This document shows, piece after piece, positions 6,788-14,951 of a stretch of 16,985 nt of DNA. The DNA is taken from the NCBI GenBank assembly GCA_963693635.1, contig CAVOBC010000063.1, forward strand, positions 1-16,985. The letters run 5' to 3'. The position numbers and the translations under genes are program-made. A model generated the notes under the pieces. The model was not told where the DNA came from and ran no database searches. It saw only the letters and a list, made by a program, of their open reading frames with translations. Source of the stretch: CAVOBC01 sp963693635. GTDB lineage: Bacteria > Pseudomonadota > Gammaproteobacteria > Pseudomonadales > Azotimanducaceae. The stretch's first letter is position 1. Each line of letters begins with the position of its first letter.

Positions 6788-8149
6788 TTAGTCGGGCAAA
6801 GCACTGGCGGCTTTTTCTCGCGCGAGATTTCGCTTCTCAAGCCGGGCACGAATGCGCTGATGCCGCTCGCTCGTCACTGGATAGTTCCAGATGAGTGCAG
6901 CGGCGACGATTGAAAACACGCTGGGAGCAAGCAGGTAGAGCGCAGACAGCGTGAACAGCGCCGGTTCCGCGTTATCAATCGTCGCGCTGAAGCCCGACAA
7001 TTCGAGCACAGAGAGCGCGACGAATGCCGCGAGGGCCACCGAGAACTTGTCGGCGATACCCCACAACGCAAAGAAAAGTCCCGCCCGTTTTTTGCCGCTG
7101 CGCAGGGTGTCGATGTCGATCACGTCCGCTTTCATGGAAAGCGGCAGTACCGTACCTGCCGCGACCGACAGCCCGGCAAAGGTTGCGAGGATCGTAAAGA
7201 GCACGATGTCGCCCTCGCCGAGGGGCATCGCGCAGGCAAGCGGCACGTTGTAGACAAACATCGAATAGAGCCATGCCTTGTGCTTGCCGATGCGATCCGC
7301 AATCTTGACCCAAATGGGGATGCCGACGATCCCGGCAAGGAAATAGCCGCCGAGCACGAGTACAGACGCATCCGGCGCACCGATCACGTGGGTCGTGTAC
7401 AGCACAAAAAGGATCGCGACAAACTGCCTTCCCATGCCTTGAATAGCGAACGCGATCAACAAGCGCTTGAACGGTCCGTTCGACCAGATCACGCGGAAAC
7501 CCTTGCGGATATCGACTGGCGGCCCGACATTTTTGGCGACGTCAGGAACGAAGAGACACGGCACGACGACACAAATCGGAAAGACGATCATCACCGTCCA
7601 TGCCAGCACGAGCGTTATGTTGGCGTAGCCGGTGATGCCGACGACGAGCGCAACCGCGGGAACGATGACCGATATGACGGTACCGGCGAGTTGCCACGCT
7701 TCCCGGTACGCGGTGACCCGAGAGCGTTCTGCGTACTCATCGGAGAGTTCGGCGCCCCATGCCCCAAATGGCAATGTGACCATTGTCCACCCGGTATAGA
7801 AGACGACAATCCAGAGGCCGAAGTACCAGAGGCTGGCACCCTCAGGCGGCACAAAGAGCTGAAAAACGCCAACCATGGTTAGCGGCGTGCCGAGGAGGAG
7901 CCACGGCTTGCGGCGTCCAATGGGCGATTGCCAACGGTCACTGATGTAGCCGATCAACGGATCAGAAACGCCATCCCATAGACGCGACAGCATGATGACC
8001 GCGCCGATGGCGGTCAGGCTGAGGCCGATCTTTTCGGACGAATAGAGCGGTGCGAGATAGACCGCAACCGGCACTGCCGCGACCGCAATCGGTAGCCCTG
8101 GCATGCCGTAGGTCGCCATGACCCGCGTCGAAATCGGTTCGTTAGGCAT
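6788..8149 (-). CDS. MFS transporter, GPH (glycoside-pentoside-hexuronide:cation symporter) type
   Basis: A 453-residue polytopic membrane protein with about twelve hydrophobic segments. The motif R-L-W-D-G-V-S-D-P-L-I-G followed by Y-I-S-D-R and G-R-R-K-P-W (about 50-80) is the MelB-like signature of cation-coupled sugar symporters. Members move sugars or glycosides with Na+ or H+; the substrate here is unknown. I start at ATG 8149 (M-P-N-E-P-I-S-T-R) because the frame upstream to a TTG at 8197 encodes a short segment unlike the family. The SD is weak. The C-terminus is cytoplasmic and basic. It probably stands alone or is read after the GST gene, although a terminator-like hairpin lies between them. 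Confidence 0.88.
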   Translation of the reverse strand: MPNEPISTRVMATYGMPGLPIAVAAVPVAVYLAPLYSSEKIGLSLTAIGAVIMLSRLWDGVSDPLIGYISDRWQSPIGRRKPWLLLGTPLTMVGVFQLFVPPEGASLWYFGLWIVVFYTGWTMVTLPFGAWGAELSDEYAERSRVTAYREAWQLAGTVISVIVPAVALVVGITGYANITLVLAWTVMIVFPICVVVPCLFVPDVAKNVGPPVDIRKGFRVIWSNGPFKRLLIAFAIQGMGRQFVAILFVLYTTHVIGAPDASVLVLGGYFLAGIVGIPIWVKIADRIGKHKAWLYSMFVYNVPLACAMPLGEGDIVLFTILATFAGLSVAAGTVLPLSMKADVIDIDTLRSGKKRAGLFFALWGIADKFSVALAAFVALSVLELSGFSATIDNAEPALFTLSALYLLAPSVFSIVAAALIWNYPVTSERHQRIRARLEKRNLAREKAASALPD

Positions 8150-8216
8150 GGCCTGACCCGTAAGAGTTGAGGGAGGGAACAGCGTGGGCGCGACCAAGTT
8201 AACGGATTGGTGCAGG

Positions 8217-8238
8217 AAAAGCGCGGGTTTCCCCGCGC
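8217..8238 (-). terminator. intrinsic terminator after the GST gene
   Basis: On the minus strand GCGCGGG and CCCGCGC form a seven-pair GC stem with a four-base GAAA-type loop, followed by TTTT. It lies about 70 bases beyond the GST stop codon and before the transporter gene on the same strand. Confidence 0.65.
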
Positions 8239-8309
8239 GGCGAACCCCTACAGCCGTGGTTGCAGCCGTGCCCGCTCCTGCACTCGCCGGGTTTGCCGCT
8301 GCCCGCTCG

Positions 8310-9068
8310 TCATCCGAACTCAGCCAGTTTCGCCTTCATGACGCTGAGCGCACGTTTGTTGGCATTCCGGATCGTGTCCATGGCCGGTTCTTCAACGCTG
8401 ATGTCACCCAACTCAGCGAGCACCACATGGACATCATCGTGACCGGGCACCTGACTCATCTCATCGAGCCATCGCCGTATGTTCGGGTAGGGCGCGAAGT
8501 CGAAGACATTGGTGAAGTGCGGCTGCAATTGGCCAATCTCAACGTAGGCCGCGATGTCTGCGATGGTCACGGTGTCGCCCGCAAGAAAACGCGATTCGGC
8601 TAACCACCCGGTCTCAAGCGTCTTCAGTGCGTTCGCGAGCGTTGACTGGGCGGACTGCCTGGTCACCTCGTGAATATTGAGGTCCTTGCGGATCTTCGGC
8701 GCTACGAGACCGGTCGACGCGTCCCTCACGTTGCGGTGGTGAAAGTGCAGGTACCAGTCAACCTTGCCCCGCAACTTCGGCTCTGTGGGGTACATGTCCT
8801 CCCAGCCGTGCTTGTTGCAGAGATAGCAGAGAATGGCATGCCCTTCGGCCAGCACGTAGCCGGTATCCGGTTCTTCGATGGTGGGAATCGTGCCCGCCGG
8901 ATTCTTCGCGAGATACGCCGGATTCCGGCTGCCGTTGTCTCCCGATGACCCGGGATTGATCAACACCATCTCGAACGGCTGCCGTTGCTGAAACAGCAGC
9001 CACATTACCGCGCGTACAGGCTGCGAGAATGGGACGCCATAGAGGATGAGGGGGTCGGTCGCGGCCAC
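8310..9068 (-). CDS. glutathione S-transferase, theta-like
   Basis: A 252-residue protein with an N-terminal thioredoxin-fold domain (L-I-L-Y-G-V-P-F-S-Q-P-V-R-A-V, about 7-21; the Ser is the likely thiol-activating residue) and the glutathione-binding block I-P-T-I-E-E-P with A-E-G-H-A-I-L (about 62-83). The C-terminal helical domain includes F-L-A-G-D-T-V-T-I-A-D-I (N-capping box motif). It conjugates glutathione to an electrophile or acts as a dehalogenase-like enzyme; the substrate is unknown. The frame is open to 9380, but a GTG at 9068 is preceded by a perfect AAGGAG with six-base spacing and gives the family's normal N-terminus, so I prefer it to ATG 9110. Confidence 0.87.
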   Translation of the reverse strand: MAATDPLILYGVPFSQPVRAVMWLLFQQRQPFEMVLINPGSSGDNGSRNPAYLAKNPAGTIPTIEEPDTGYVLAEGHAILCYLCNKHGWEDMYPTEPKLRGKVDWYLHFHHRNVRDASTGLVAPKIRKDLNIHEVTRQSAQSTLANALKTLETGWLAESRFLAGDTVTIADIAAYVEIGQLQPHFTNVFDFAPYPNIRRWLDEMSQVPGHDDVHVVLAELGDISVEEPAMDTIRNANKRALSVMKAKLAEFG

Positions 9069-9074
9069 GGGTCG

Positions 9075-9080
9075 CTCCTT
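9075..9080 (-). promoter_or_regulatory. ribosome binding site deciding the GST start
   Basis: The minus strand reads AAGGAG, six bases, then GTG at 9068. It is the only good SD in the long open frame, so it selects the GTG over the ATG codons at 9110, 9104 and 9101. Confidence 0.7.
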
Positions 9081-9339
9081 GATGATTGTGCGGCCCAGCA
9101 TCATATCCATCCCGGCGGCAACGCGCTTGGCGCGCGCTCCAGTGCGAAAAAGCCATTTCCGTCGAAGAGGGCTCCCACCGCAGGTGAAGCGGGCAAATTT
9201 TGTCGCCAGACCGCCCCGCCTGCGCCGACCGCGACGGGTGTGGCCTGCAGGCCGCCGATAGTGCGATTGAAGGCGACGCGACCTCACATTTGCGGTGGAC
9301 CAAGTGCTTTCTGCGATGAAGTGAAGCCAAACGCAGATC

Positions 9340-10374
9340 GTGCTGGCTAAGATACCGCAGGTCTCTCCTTTCAAAATCACCCAGGATCGCGGACATCGTT
9401 TCTGGCCGCTACAAACGGTGGGCTGGGCCGGCTGGGTGACTCTCTTTTCCCTGCGCGACGCCTACTGGGGCCACGCCTTCAAGAATCTGCTTCTGCTCTC
9501 TGCCGACGCGATCGTTGGCCTGACCCTAACCACGCTCCTGCGCAATCTTTACCGCGCTGTGTGGGAGCGCGACGTGCGCGTCCGGGTGGTGACGGTCCTC
9601 GTTGCCTCCTACGGCGCGGCAGCAATCTGGCAGCCGGTGAAGAAGCTTCTGCAGTTCGACTACACGGACAACTTCTCGGAAGTCGCTGAGTATGGCTTGG
9701 GTGCCTACTTCAACGGCATCATCGGCTACTCCTATTTTCTGATGTTGCTCTGGAGCTACGCCTACTTTGGCCTCAAGTTCTACGAGCTGTTGCAGGAGGA
9801 ACGCCAACGCAGTATCCGTGCGGAGTCCCCGGCCCATGAGTCACAACTGCGCATGCTGCGCTATCAACTCAATCCACACTTTCTGTTCAACACGCTGAAC
9901 GCCATCTCGACGCTCATTGTCGTCGGTGACAACGGCCCGGCAAACTCGATGGTGAGCAAGCTGTCGAGCTTTCTGCGCGACTCACTCGACAAGGATCCCA
10001 TGCAAAAGGTCGACCTCACCAACGAGATCGAATCCATGCAGCTCTATCTCGACATCGAGGAGGTACGTTTCGACGAGCGGCTAACGGTCGATATCGACAT
10101 CGGCGAGGGGTCCGCGAGCGCACTCGTACGCAGCTTGATTCTAGCGCCGCTGGTCGAGAATTCGATCAAGTATGCAATCGCGCGTATGGAAGGCGGCAGC
10201 ACCATAAGAATCGCGTCGTCCATCGAAGACCGCATGCTGTGCCTCAAAGTCTCGGACGACGGCCCGGCATGTCCTTCGACGCGAGAGGCAATCCCGTGGT
10301 CGCCGGCGTCGGCCTGCGCAACACGTGGGAACGTCTGCGCGATATGTACGGGGCGACCCGACCTTGTGGGCTGA
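9340..10374 (+). pseudogene. LytS/YpdA-type sensor histidine kinase, frameshifted in the ATP-binding domain
   Basis: The protein begins with hydrophobic membrane segments (about 25-150), then the His-kinase motif L-R-Y-Q-L-N-P-H-F-L-F-N-T-L-N with phospho-acceptor His180. The N-box reads L-V-E-N-S-I-K-Y-A (271-279). At V-S-D-D-G-P (304-309) the frame is lost. The expected continuation, G-M-S-F-D-A-R-G then V-G-L-R-N-T-W-E-R-L-R-D-M-Y-G, is in the frame reached by a one-base deletion near 10266. After M-Y-G another shift is needed to reach D-P-T-L-W-A-E-F. So at least two single-base losses lie within about 90 bases, both at G/C runs, which fits either decay or sequencing error. No LytTR response regulator follows, as would be usual. 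The start is GTG 9340, divergent from the GST gene. Confidence 0.75.
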
Positions 10375-10682
10375 ATTTACCCGGACGTGTCCAGTCTATG
10401 CAGTTCCCCCCCGGGCAACCGGGAGCACCGACCAGTGCTCCCACCAAACACCGGTCGCAATCACCGCGATATTTCATCGCATAATTCGAAGCGCCATTTC
10501 AAGGCGGGACGCTTACCCTCATGGACTCCTCAGGCAACTTGGACCTCCAAAAACGTCGATATGTTTTACAGCACATCAATTGAACGCCGCTTAAGCCCTT
10601 AATTTCATTGACGCCAATAAACTGGCACGACATTTGCTCACTTCCACATTGACATTCAAATGAACTATCGAGAAGAAACGCA
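10375..10682. other. kinase 3' remnant and promoter region of the PEP-CTERM gene
   Basis: The first part, to about 10410, still shows kinase-like residues in shifted frames. No response regulator or other recognisable gene follows. From about 10490 the sequence becomes markedly more AT-rich than its surroundings, as expected for the promoter and leader of the next gene. I cannot place -35/-10 boxes with confidence. Confidence 0.4.
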
Positions 10683-11252
10683 ATGAAACTCAATAATATG
10701 CTTCGATGTTTAGCATTCGCTGCATTGGCATTTGATAGCCAGACCAGTTTTGCCTCACTCATCAGCAACGGCGGTTTCGAGTCCGGCCTCACCGGATGGA
10801 CCTGTACTACCGGGGGCGATGGTGCCTGCGGAACCGGTGCCTTTGCAACGGGTGGTCCGAAAGAGGGTGCGAGTCACTTTTGGGGCTTTGACAACACGTC
10901 CTCCCCAGGCATGAACTCTCAAACATTTGGGACCACAATTGGGGCCTTGTACGAGGTCGGTTTCTGGGCTGGTAGTTACGCAGCAAGCCCCACGAACAAC
11001 CTCTCCCTGGATGTTGGCGACCTGAGCGTTGGGTTTAGCTTCGCGGGCGCAGGATGGTTGCCTTACTACTCCGCAACCTTCGTCGCGACGTCTGCTTCGT
11101 CAATGCTCGAATACTCCTTCGACACAGATGATGGCACCGGCACGCTGTGGCTGGATGACGTCTCAGTGACCGTGGTTCCTGAGCCTGCAATCCTCGCGCT
11201 GCTGGGATTCGGCCTGATCAGGATGGCCGGGGCTCGACGCAAACGCACGTAG
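10683..11252 (+). CDS. PEP-CTERM sorting domain protein
   Basis: A 189-residue exported protein. It starts with a Sec-type signal peptide (M-K-L-N-N-M-L-R, a hydrophobic core, cleavage probably after S-F-A near 25). The mature part begins L-I-S-N-G-G-F-E-S-G-L-T-G-W, typical of carbohydrate-binding-like jelly-roll domains, and ends L-W-L-D-D-V-S-V. The C-terminus V-P-E-P, about 15 hydrophobic residues and A-R-R-K-R-T is the PEP-CTERM signal, which an exosortase cleaves during export in bacteria making extracellular polysaccharide. No exosortase is in the window. The internal Cys pair (C-T-T-G-G-D-G-A-C) may form a disulfide. It appears to be a single-gene unit ended by a strong terminator. 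Confidence 0.9.
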   Translation: MKLNNMLRCLAFAALAFDSQTSFASLISNGGFESGLTGWTCTTGGDGACGTGAFATGGPKEGASHFWGFDNTSSPGMNSQTFGTTIGALYEVGFWAGSYAASPTNNLSLDVGDLSVGFSFAGAGWLPYYSATFVATSASSMLEYSFDTDDGTGTLWLDDVSVTVVPEPAILALLGFGLIRMAGARRKRT

Positions 11253-11280
11253 CCAAGGACTCGCGACAAGAGTCGCGACA

Positions 11281-11312
11281 AAAAAGGGCCGCTTTAAGCG
11301 GCCCTTTTTTTG
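11281..11312 (+). terminator. strong intrinsic terminator, possibly bidirectional
   Basis: AAAAAAGGGCCGCTT-TAAGCGGCCC followed by a run of T. The GGGCCGCTT/AAGCGGCCC stem has A-run and T-run on either side, so it could work in both directions. It lies 28 bases beyond the PEP-CTERM stop. Confidence 0.92.
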
Positions 11313-11543
11313 CCCATTGAAAAACTAAGCCTCGATCGTCCGACATCCCCGGTCTGTCGCTCACGCGTGACCGGACTTCCCGTACCAACAAGAACGCTCA
11401 TAATGCGGAGTCGACCGGTTCGCATGCGGATCGGAGAAAGCTATTATCAGAGCCGTCCGCGCCCGTCAGGTGACCGACCCAATCTGTCCCTTCGACAGGA
11501 TTAACCTATCGACTACTGCTCGGCGCAACCACAGGAGAACGCC

Positions 11544-12005
11544 ATGAGCGGAAAGTACTACGAAGCGCTGACTATCGGTGCCAAATTCGATCACGAGCCC
11601 GGGCGGACTGTCACTGAGACGGATAATCTGCTCTTTACGACCCTCACCCACAACACCCAGCCGTTGCACCTCGATGCCGAGTTTGCCAAAGGCACCCAGC
11701 ACGGCCAGATTCTGGTCAACAGTCTCTTCACCATCAGTCTTTGCGTCGGTCTCTCTGTCAGCGACACCACGCTCGGCACCACGATCGGCAACCTCGGCTT
11801 CGACAGCACCGAGTTCCCGAATCCCGTTTTTCTTGGCGACACGATTCGAGTCAGCACCGAAGTGATCGATCGCCGCGAGAGCAAGACCAAGCTCGATCGC
11901 GGCATCGTCACGTTCAGGCACACGGGGACCAACCAGCGCGGTGACATCGTCTGCACATGTGTGCGTCGCGGTATGATGATGCGCGACCCTGATCTCGCCA
12001 ATTGA
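11544..12005 (+). CDS. MaoC-family (hot-dog fold) enoyl-CoA hydratase
   Basis: A 153-residue single hot-dog protein. The hydratase 2 region reads D-N-L-L-F-T-T-L-T-H-N-T-Q-P-L-H-L-D (about 28-45), with Asp/His catalytic positions in the N-x-Q-P-L-H-L-D part. It is followed by G-Q-I-L-V-N-S-L-F-T and the G-D-T-I-R-V block. MaoC-type enzymes hydrate 2-enoyl-CoA thioesters; close relatives act on mesaconyl- or itaconyl-CoA-type substrates. I cannot choose among these. AGGAGA is placed five bases before ATG. The crotonase follows after 110 bases on the same strand, which suggests a shared CoA-thioester role. Confidence 0.88.
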   Translation: MSGKYYEALTIGAKFDHEPGRTVTETDNLLFTTLTHNTQPLHLDAEFAKGTQHGQILVNSLFTISLCVGLSVSDTTLGTTIGNLGFDSTEFPNPVFLGDTIRVSTEVIDRRESKTKLDRGIVTFRHTGTNQRGDIVCTCVRRGMMMRDPDLAN

Positions 12006-12115
12006 CTGTCCGGTCACGCCCACTTTAGAGGCGAGGCCCGCCACTCCGCGAACCCCAACATCTCGCCCGACCGATCAGCAGCCACGAATAATCAACTCGA
12101 AAACCCGGTAATCCC

Positions 12116-12961
12116 ATGACCTACGAATGCTTCGACGTCCAGATCGCGGACAATATCGCGCACATCCGTCTCAACCGCCCGGACAAGCGCAACGCCATGA
12201 ATCCCTCGTTCTGGCGCGAACTGCCAGCCATCATCAAGGACATCGACTACAACGCACAGGCCCGTGTGATCGTGCTGTCATCGGTCGGTCCCCACTTCTC
12301 TTCCGGTCTGGACGTGTCCTCGTTCGGCGGCGGCGGTGACGGTTCCGTCAAGGACCCGTCGACGAGCCGGGTACAGGCAGGACCGCGCTTTTATGACAAT
12401 GTTCTGCACATGCAGGATTCGTTCAGCTGCATTGAGAGTTGCCGGCTACCGGTTCTCGCCGCCATTCAGGGCGGCTGCATCGGCGGCGGCGTTGATCTCG
12501 TGACGGCCTGCGACATTCGCTACGCGAGCGAGGACGCGTTCGTCACAATCATGGAAACCAACATTGGCATGACCGCGGATGTCGGCACGTTTCCCCGCCT
12601 CGTCAAGCTGATCCCGGAAGGCTACGTCCGTGAGATGGCATACACAGGCCGCCGCGTCAGCGCGCGGGAAGCGCACCAGATGGGCCTCGTTAATCAGGTA
12701 TTCGCGGATCACGATGCACTTCTCGACGGTGTCATGGCGATCGCGAGAGAGATTGCAGCAAAGGCCCCGCTCGCGGTGTACGGCAGCAAGCGCATGATCA
12801 ACTACGCGCGCGATCACACCACGGCCGACGGACTCGATTACATCGCCATCTGGAACGCAAGCAACCTGCATGTTTCTGAAATCCAGGAAGCGATGACAGC
12901 AAACAAAGAGCAGCGCCCAGGCAACTTCGCCGACCTGCCGCCTTCGCGCAAGGCCGAGTAG
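12116..12961 (+). CDS. crotonase-family protein, dienoyl-CoA isomerase-like
   Basis: A 281-residue enoyl-CoA hydratase/isomerase fold protein. Oxyanion-hole loops are F-S-S-G-L-D (61-66) and G-G-C-I-G-G-G-V-D-L (119-128). The active-site stretch M-E-T-N-I-G-M-T-A-D-V-G-T-F-P-R places Glu147 and Asp155 where delta3,5-delta2,4-dienoyl-CoA isomerase (ECH1) has its catalytic Glu and Asp, with the shared A-D-V-G-T motif. It therefore probably shifts double bonds in dienoyl-CoA during unsaturated fatty-acid oxidation rather than hydrating enoyl-CoA (inference). The ATG at 12116 has only a weak SD. The stop TAG is five bases before the TTG start of the next gene. Confidence 0.87.
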   Translation: MTYECFDVQIADNIAHIRLNRPDKRNAMNPSFWRELPAIIKDIDYNAQARVIVLSSVGPHFSSGLDVSSFGGGGDGSVKDPSTSRVQAGPRFYDNVLHMQDSFSCIESCRLPVLAAIQGGCIGGGVDLVTACDIRYASEDAFVTIMETNIGMTADVGTFPRLVKLIPEGYVREMAYTGRRVSAREAHQMGLVNQVFADHDALLDGVMAIAREIAAKAPLAVYGSKRMINYARDHTTADGLDYIAIWNASNLHVSEIQEAMTANKEQRPGNFADLPPSRKAE

Positions 12962-12966
12962 ACGTT

Positions 12967-14391
12967 TTGGCCAACGCTTCCGCGAACGATTCAACAAGCG
13001 CTTCGCCCCTTCAAGTCGGCATCGTCGGCATGGGTACGATGGGGCACAACCTTGCCCTCAATATGATCGACTCGGGGCACGAAGTCATCGCGCTCGAGGT
13101 CAGCCGTCAACTGCGAGCCGGCATCGATGACGTTACGGTCCACGGCACATTCAGCGACTTCCTCGCTGCGCTGACCGGGTCGCCGCGCGTTGTGTGGCTG
13201 ATGGTAACCGCTGGTGCGGCTGTCGATGAGGTCATCAAACAAGTCCTGCCCATGCTTGCAGCCGGCGACATCATCGTTGACGGCGGCAACTCAAACTATC
13301 GGGATTCAGTGCGCCGCGCGGCAACCTGCAATGAACATCTCGTACGATTTCTTGGCATCGGGGTTTCTGGCGGCGCCGACGGTGCCCGCCACGGCGCTTG
13401 CATCATGGCAGGCGGGGACGCCGAAGCTTTTGCGACCATTGCCGCACTCCTGAACGATGCCGCCGCCGTCACCAACGACGGTCCGTGCGCCGCGATGATC
13501 GCCAACGACGCCGGCGCAGGGCACTTTGTCAAAATGGTTCACAACGGCATCGAGTACGCCGACATGCAATTGATCGCAGAATGCTACGACTATCTGCATC
13601 GAGCCCTCGGCCTTACCCCGGACGCAGCAGCGGGGGTATTCGGCGGCTGGCGCTCAGGCCCGCTCAGCTCGTTCCTGCTTGATATTACGGAGACCGTACT
13701 GCTGGCAACGGATCAGGCATCCGGCAATCCTCTCGTCGACGTCATCGAGGACCTTGCAGGGCAAAAAGGTACCGGCATTCTGACCTCGATGACCGCGATG
13801 GACCTTCGCGTTCCAGTCCCCACCATCAACGCCGCGGTCGAAGCCCGCTTTCTCACCGCTAACAAGCCAATCCGCGCTGCTGCATCACCATTGCCGGCCA
13901 TGAGTCTGCCACTCGAGTCGGCTGCCGCGACGACACTTGGGGAGATCGAGAGCGCACTGATCATCGGCAAGCAATGTGCCTACTCGCAGGGCTTCGCCCT
14001 TCTCCGCACGGGCGCTCTGGAGTACGGCTGGCGCGTTGATCTCGCTGAGGTCGCGCGAATCTGGCAAGGCGGCTGCATCATACGGGCCGACATGCTGCGC
14101 GAGATTCGCGACGTGTTCCTTCGCGAGCCTGACTGTATGAACCTGCTCCAACAGGGCCACCTGGACGCACGCGAGCACGTTGCCGGGCTTCGCGCCTTTG
14201 TCAGCAGCGCGTGCGCAGCGGGCATTGCCGTTCCCGCGCACGCATCTGCGCTCGCGTACGCCGATGCACTCTTCTCGGCCCGCCTGCCGGCCAACCTCAT
14301 CCAGGGCCAGCGAGACTTCTTCGGTGCGCACGGCTTCGAGCGCACGGATACGAGCGGCGATGGGCACCATCACGACTGGGGACGTACTTGA
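12967..14391 (+). CDS. gnd: 6-phosphogluconate dehydrogenase, decarboxylating
   Basis: A 474-residue enzyme of the long form, converting 6-phosphogluconate to ribulose 5-phosphate, CO2 and NAD(P)H. Landmarks are G-M-G-T-M-G-H-N-L-A (21-30), G-V-S-G-G-A-D-G-A-R (131-140), F-V-K-M-V-H-N-G-I-E-Y (catalytic Lys188, His191 and Asn192), A-G-Q-K-G-T-G, V-P-V-P-T-I and the tail Q-R-D-F-F-G-A-H-G-F-E-R-T-D. The strand-2 end reads A-L-E-V-S-R where E. coli Gnd has F-N-R-S-R; an acidic residue there may mean NAD preference (inference). No ATG precedes the Rossmann motif; TTG 12967 is the only sensible start, directly after the crotonase stop, suggesting translational coupling. Gluconokinase overlaps its end. 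Confidence 0.93.
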   Translation: MANASANDSTSASPLQVGIVGMGTMGHNLALNMIDSGHEVIALEVSRQLRAGIDDVTVHGTFSDFLAALTGSPRVVWLMVTAGAAVDEVIKQVLPMLAAGDIIVDGGNSNYRDSVRRAATCNEHLVRFLGIGVSGGADGARHGACIMAGGDAEAFATIAALLNDAAAVTNDGPCAAMIANDAGAGHFVKMVHNGIEYADMQLIAECYDYLHRALGLTPDAAAGVFGGWRSGPLSSFLLDITETVLLATDQASGNPLVDVIEDLAGQKGTGILTSMTAMDLRVPVPTINAAVEARFLTANKPIRAAASPLPAMSLPLESAAATTLGEIESALIIGKQCAYSQGFALLRTGALEYGWRVDLAEVARIWQGGCIIRADMLREIRDVFLREPDCMNLLQQGHLDAREHVAGLRAFVSSACAAGIAVPAHASALAYADALFSARLPANLIQGQRDFFGAHGFERTDTSGDGHHHDWGRT

Positions 14392-14897
14392 TCGTGCTCG
14401 TGATGGGGGTCTCGGGCTGCGGCAAGTCAACCCTCGGCGCCGCTATAGCAGATCGACTGGACTGCCGATTCCTGGAGGGCGACGAGTTTCATCCACCGGC
14501 GAACGTCGAGAAGATGCGACGTGGCGACGCGCTGACCGACGGCGACCGACAACCCTGGCTGCAAGCGTTACACGATTCGATGTTTGCCGATGAACGCGCA
14601 CAAAAACACGTCGTCGTCGCATGCTCGGCGCTGAAGCGAACCTATCGATCGATTCTTTTTGACGGCATCAGGGCACCCCGCCTGATTCACCTGGTTGGCG
14701 AGATCGACACGATCGCAGGCCGCATGGAACGCCCGGGCCACTTCATGCCACCCAGCCTGCTTGCCAGCCAGATTGCGACGCTTGAGGTGCCGGGGCATGA
14801 TGAGCCGCATCTGCAGATCGATATCACCCGGCCGGCCGCCGCGTGTGTCACGGATGCGCTCGACTACCTCTTTCTCGTCCAAAAATCGTCATCCTGA
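14388..14897 (+). CDS. gntK: gluconokinase
   Basis: A 169-residue P-loop kinase phosphorylating D-gluconate to 6-phosphogluconate, the substrate of the preceding gene product. The P-loop is G-V-S-G-C-G-K-S (7-14), then E-G-D-E-F-H-P-P-A-N (substrate and Mg binding) with K-M-R-R-G-D-A-L-T-D-x-D-R-x-P-W-L, and C-S-A-L-K-R-x-Y-R. I choose TTG 14388, which overlaps the previous stop as TTGA and has GGGGA five bases upstream; GTG 14394 is an alternative. The frame open to 14211 lies inside gnd and is not real. The last codons, S-S-S-stop, lie within palindrome copy 3, whose TCATCCTGA supplies the stop. Confidence 0.92.
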   Translation: MIVLVMGVSGCGKSTLGAAIADRLDCRFLEGDEFHPPANVEKMRRGDALTDGDRQPWLQALHDSMFADERAQKHVVVACSALKRTYRSILFDGIRAPRLIHLVGEIDTIAGRMERPGHFMPPSLLASQIATLEVPGHDEPHLQIDITRPAAACVTDALDYLFLVQKSSS

Positions 14898-14919
14898 CAA
14901 TTTCTGGGAGTCGGTTTGC
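14879..14919 (+). repeat. dispersed palindromic repeat, copy 3, overlapping the gntK stop
   Basis: Arms CCAAAAATCGTCA and TGACAATTTCTGG (11 of 13 positions paired) surround TCC, and CGGTTTGC follows at 14912-14919. The core 14889-14919 has the same conserved blocks and nine-base spacing as copies 1 and 2. The gntK stop TGA (14895-14897) is part of the loop-proximal arm. Confidence 0.82.
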
Positions 14920-14951
14920 GGGCCCTCCAGGGAGGCTTGACCTGTCGCCTT

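Noticed and set aside
9110..9380. N-terminal extension of the GST
   Set aside because: The extension is Arg-rich and unlike GSTs; a perfect SD precedes the GTG at 9068.
11395..11440. CTCATAATG and GGTTCG spaced as in the 3' half of a tRNA-Met
   Set aside because: Spacing matches tRNA, but the anticodon and T stems do not pair and there is no D-arm or acceptor stem. It is probably chance; at most a degenerate remnant.
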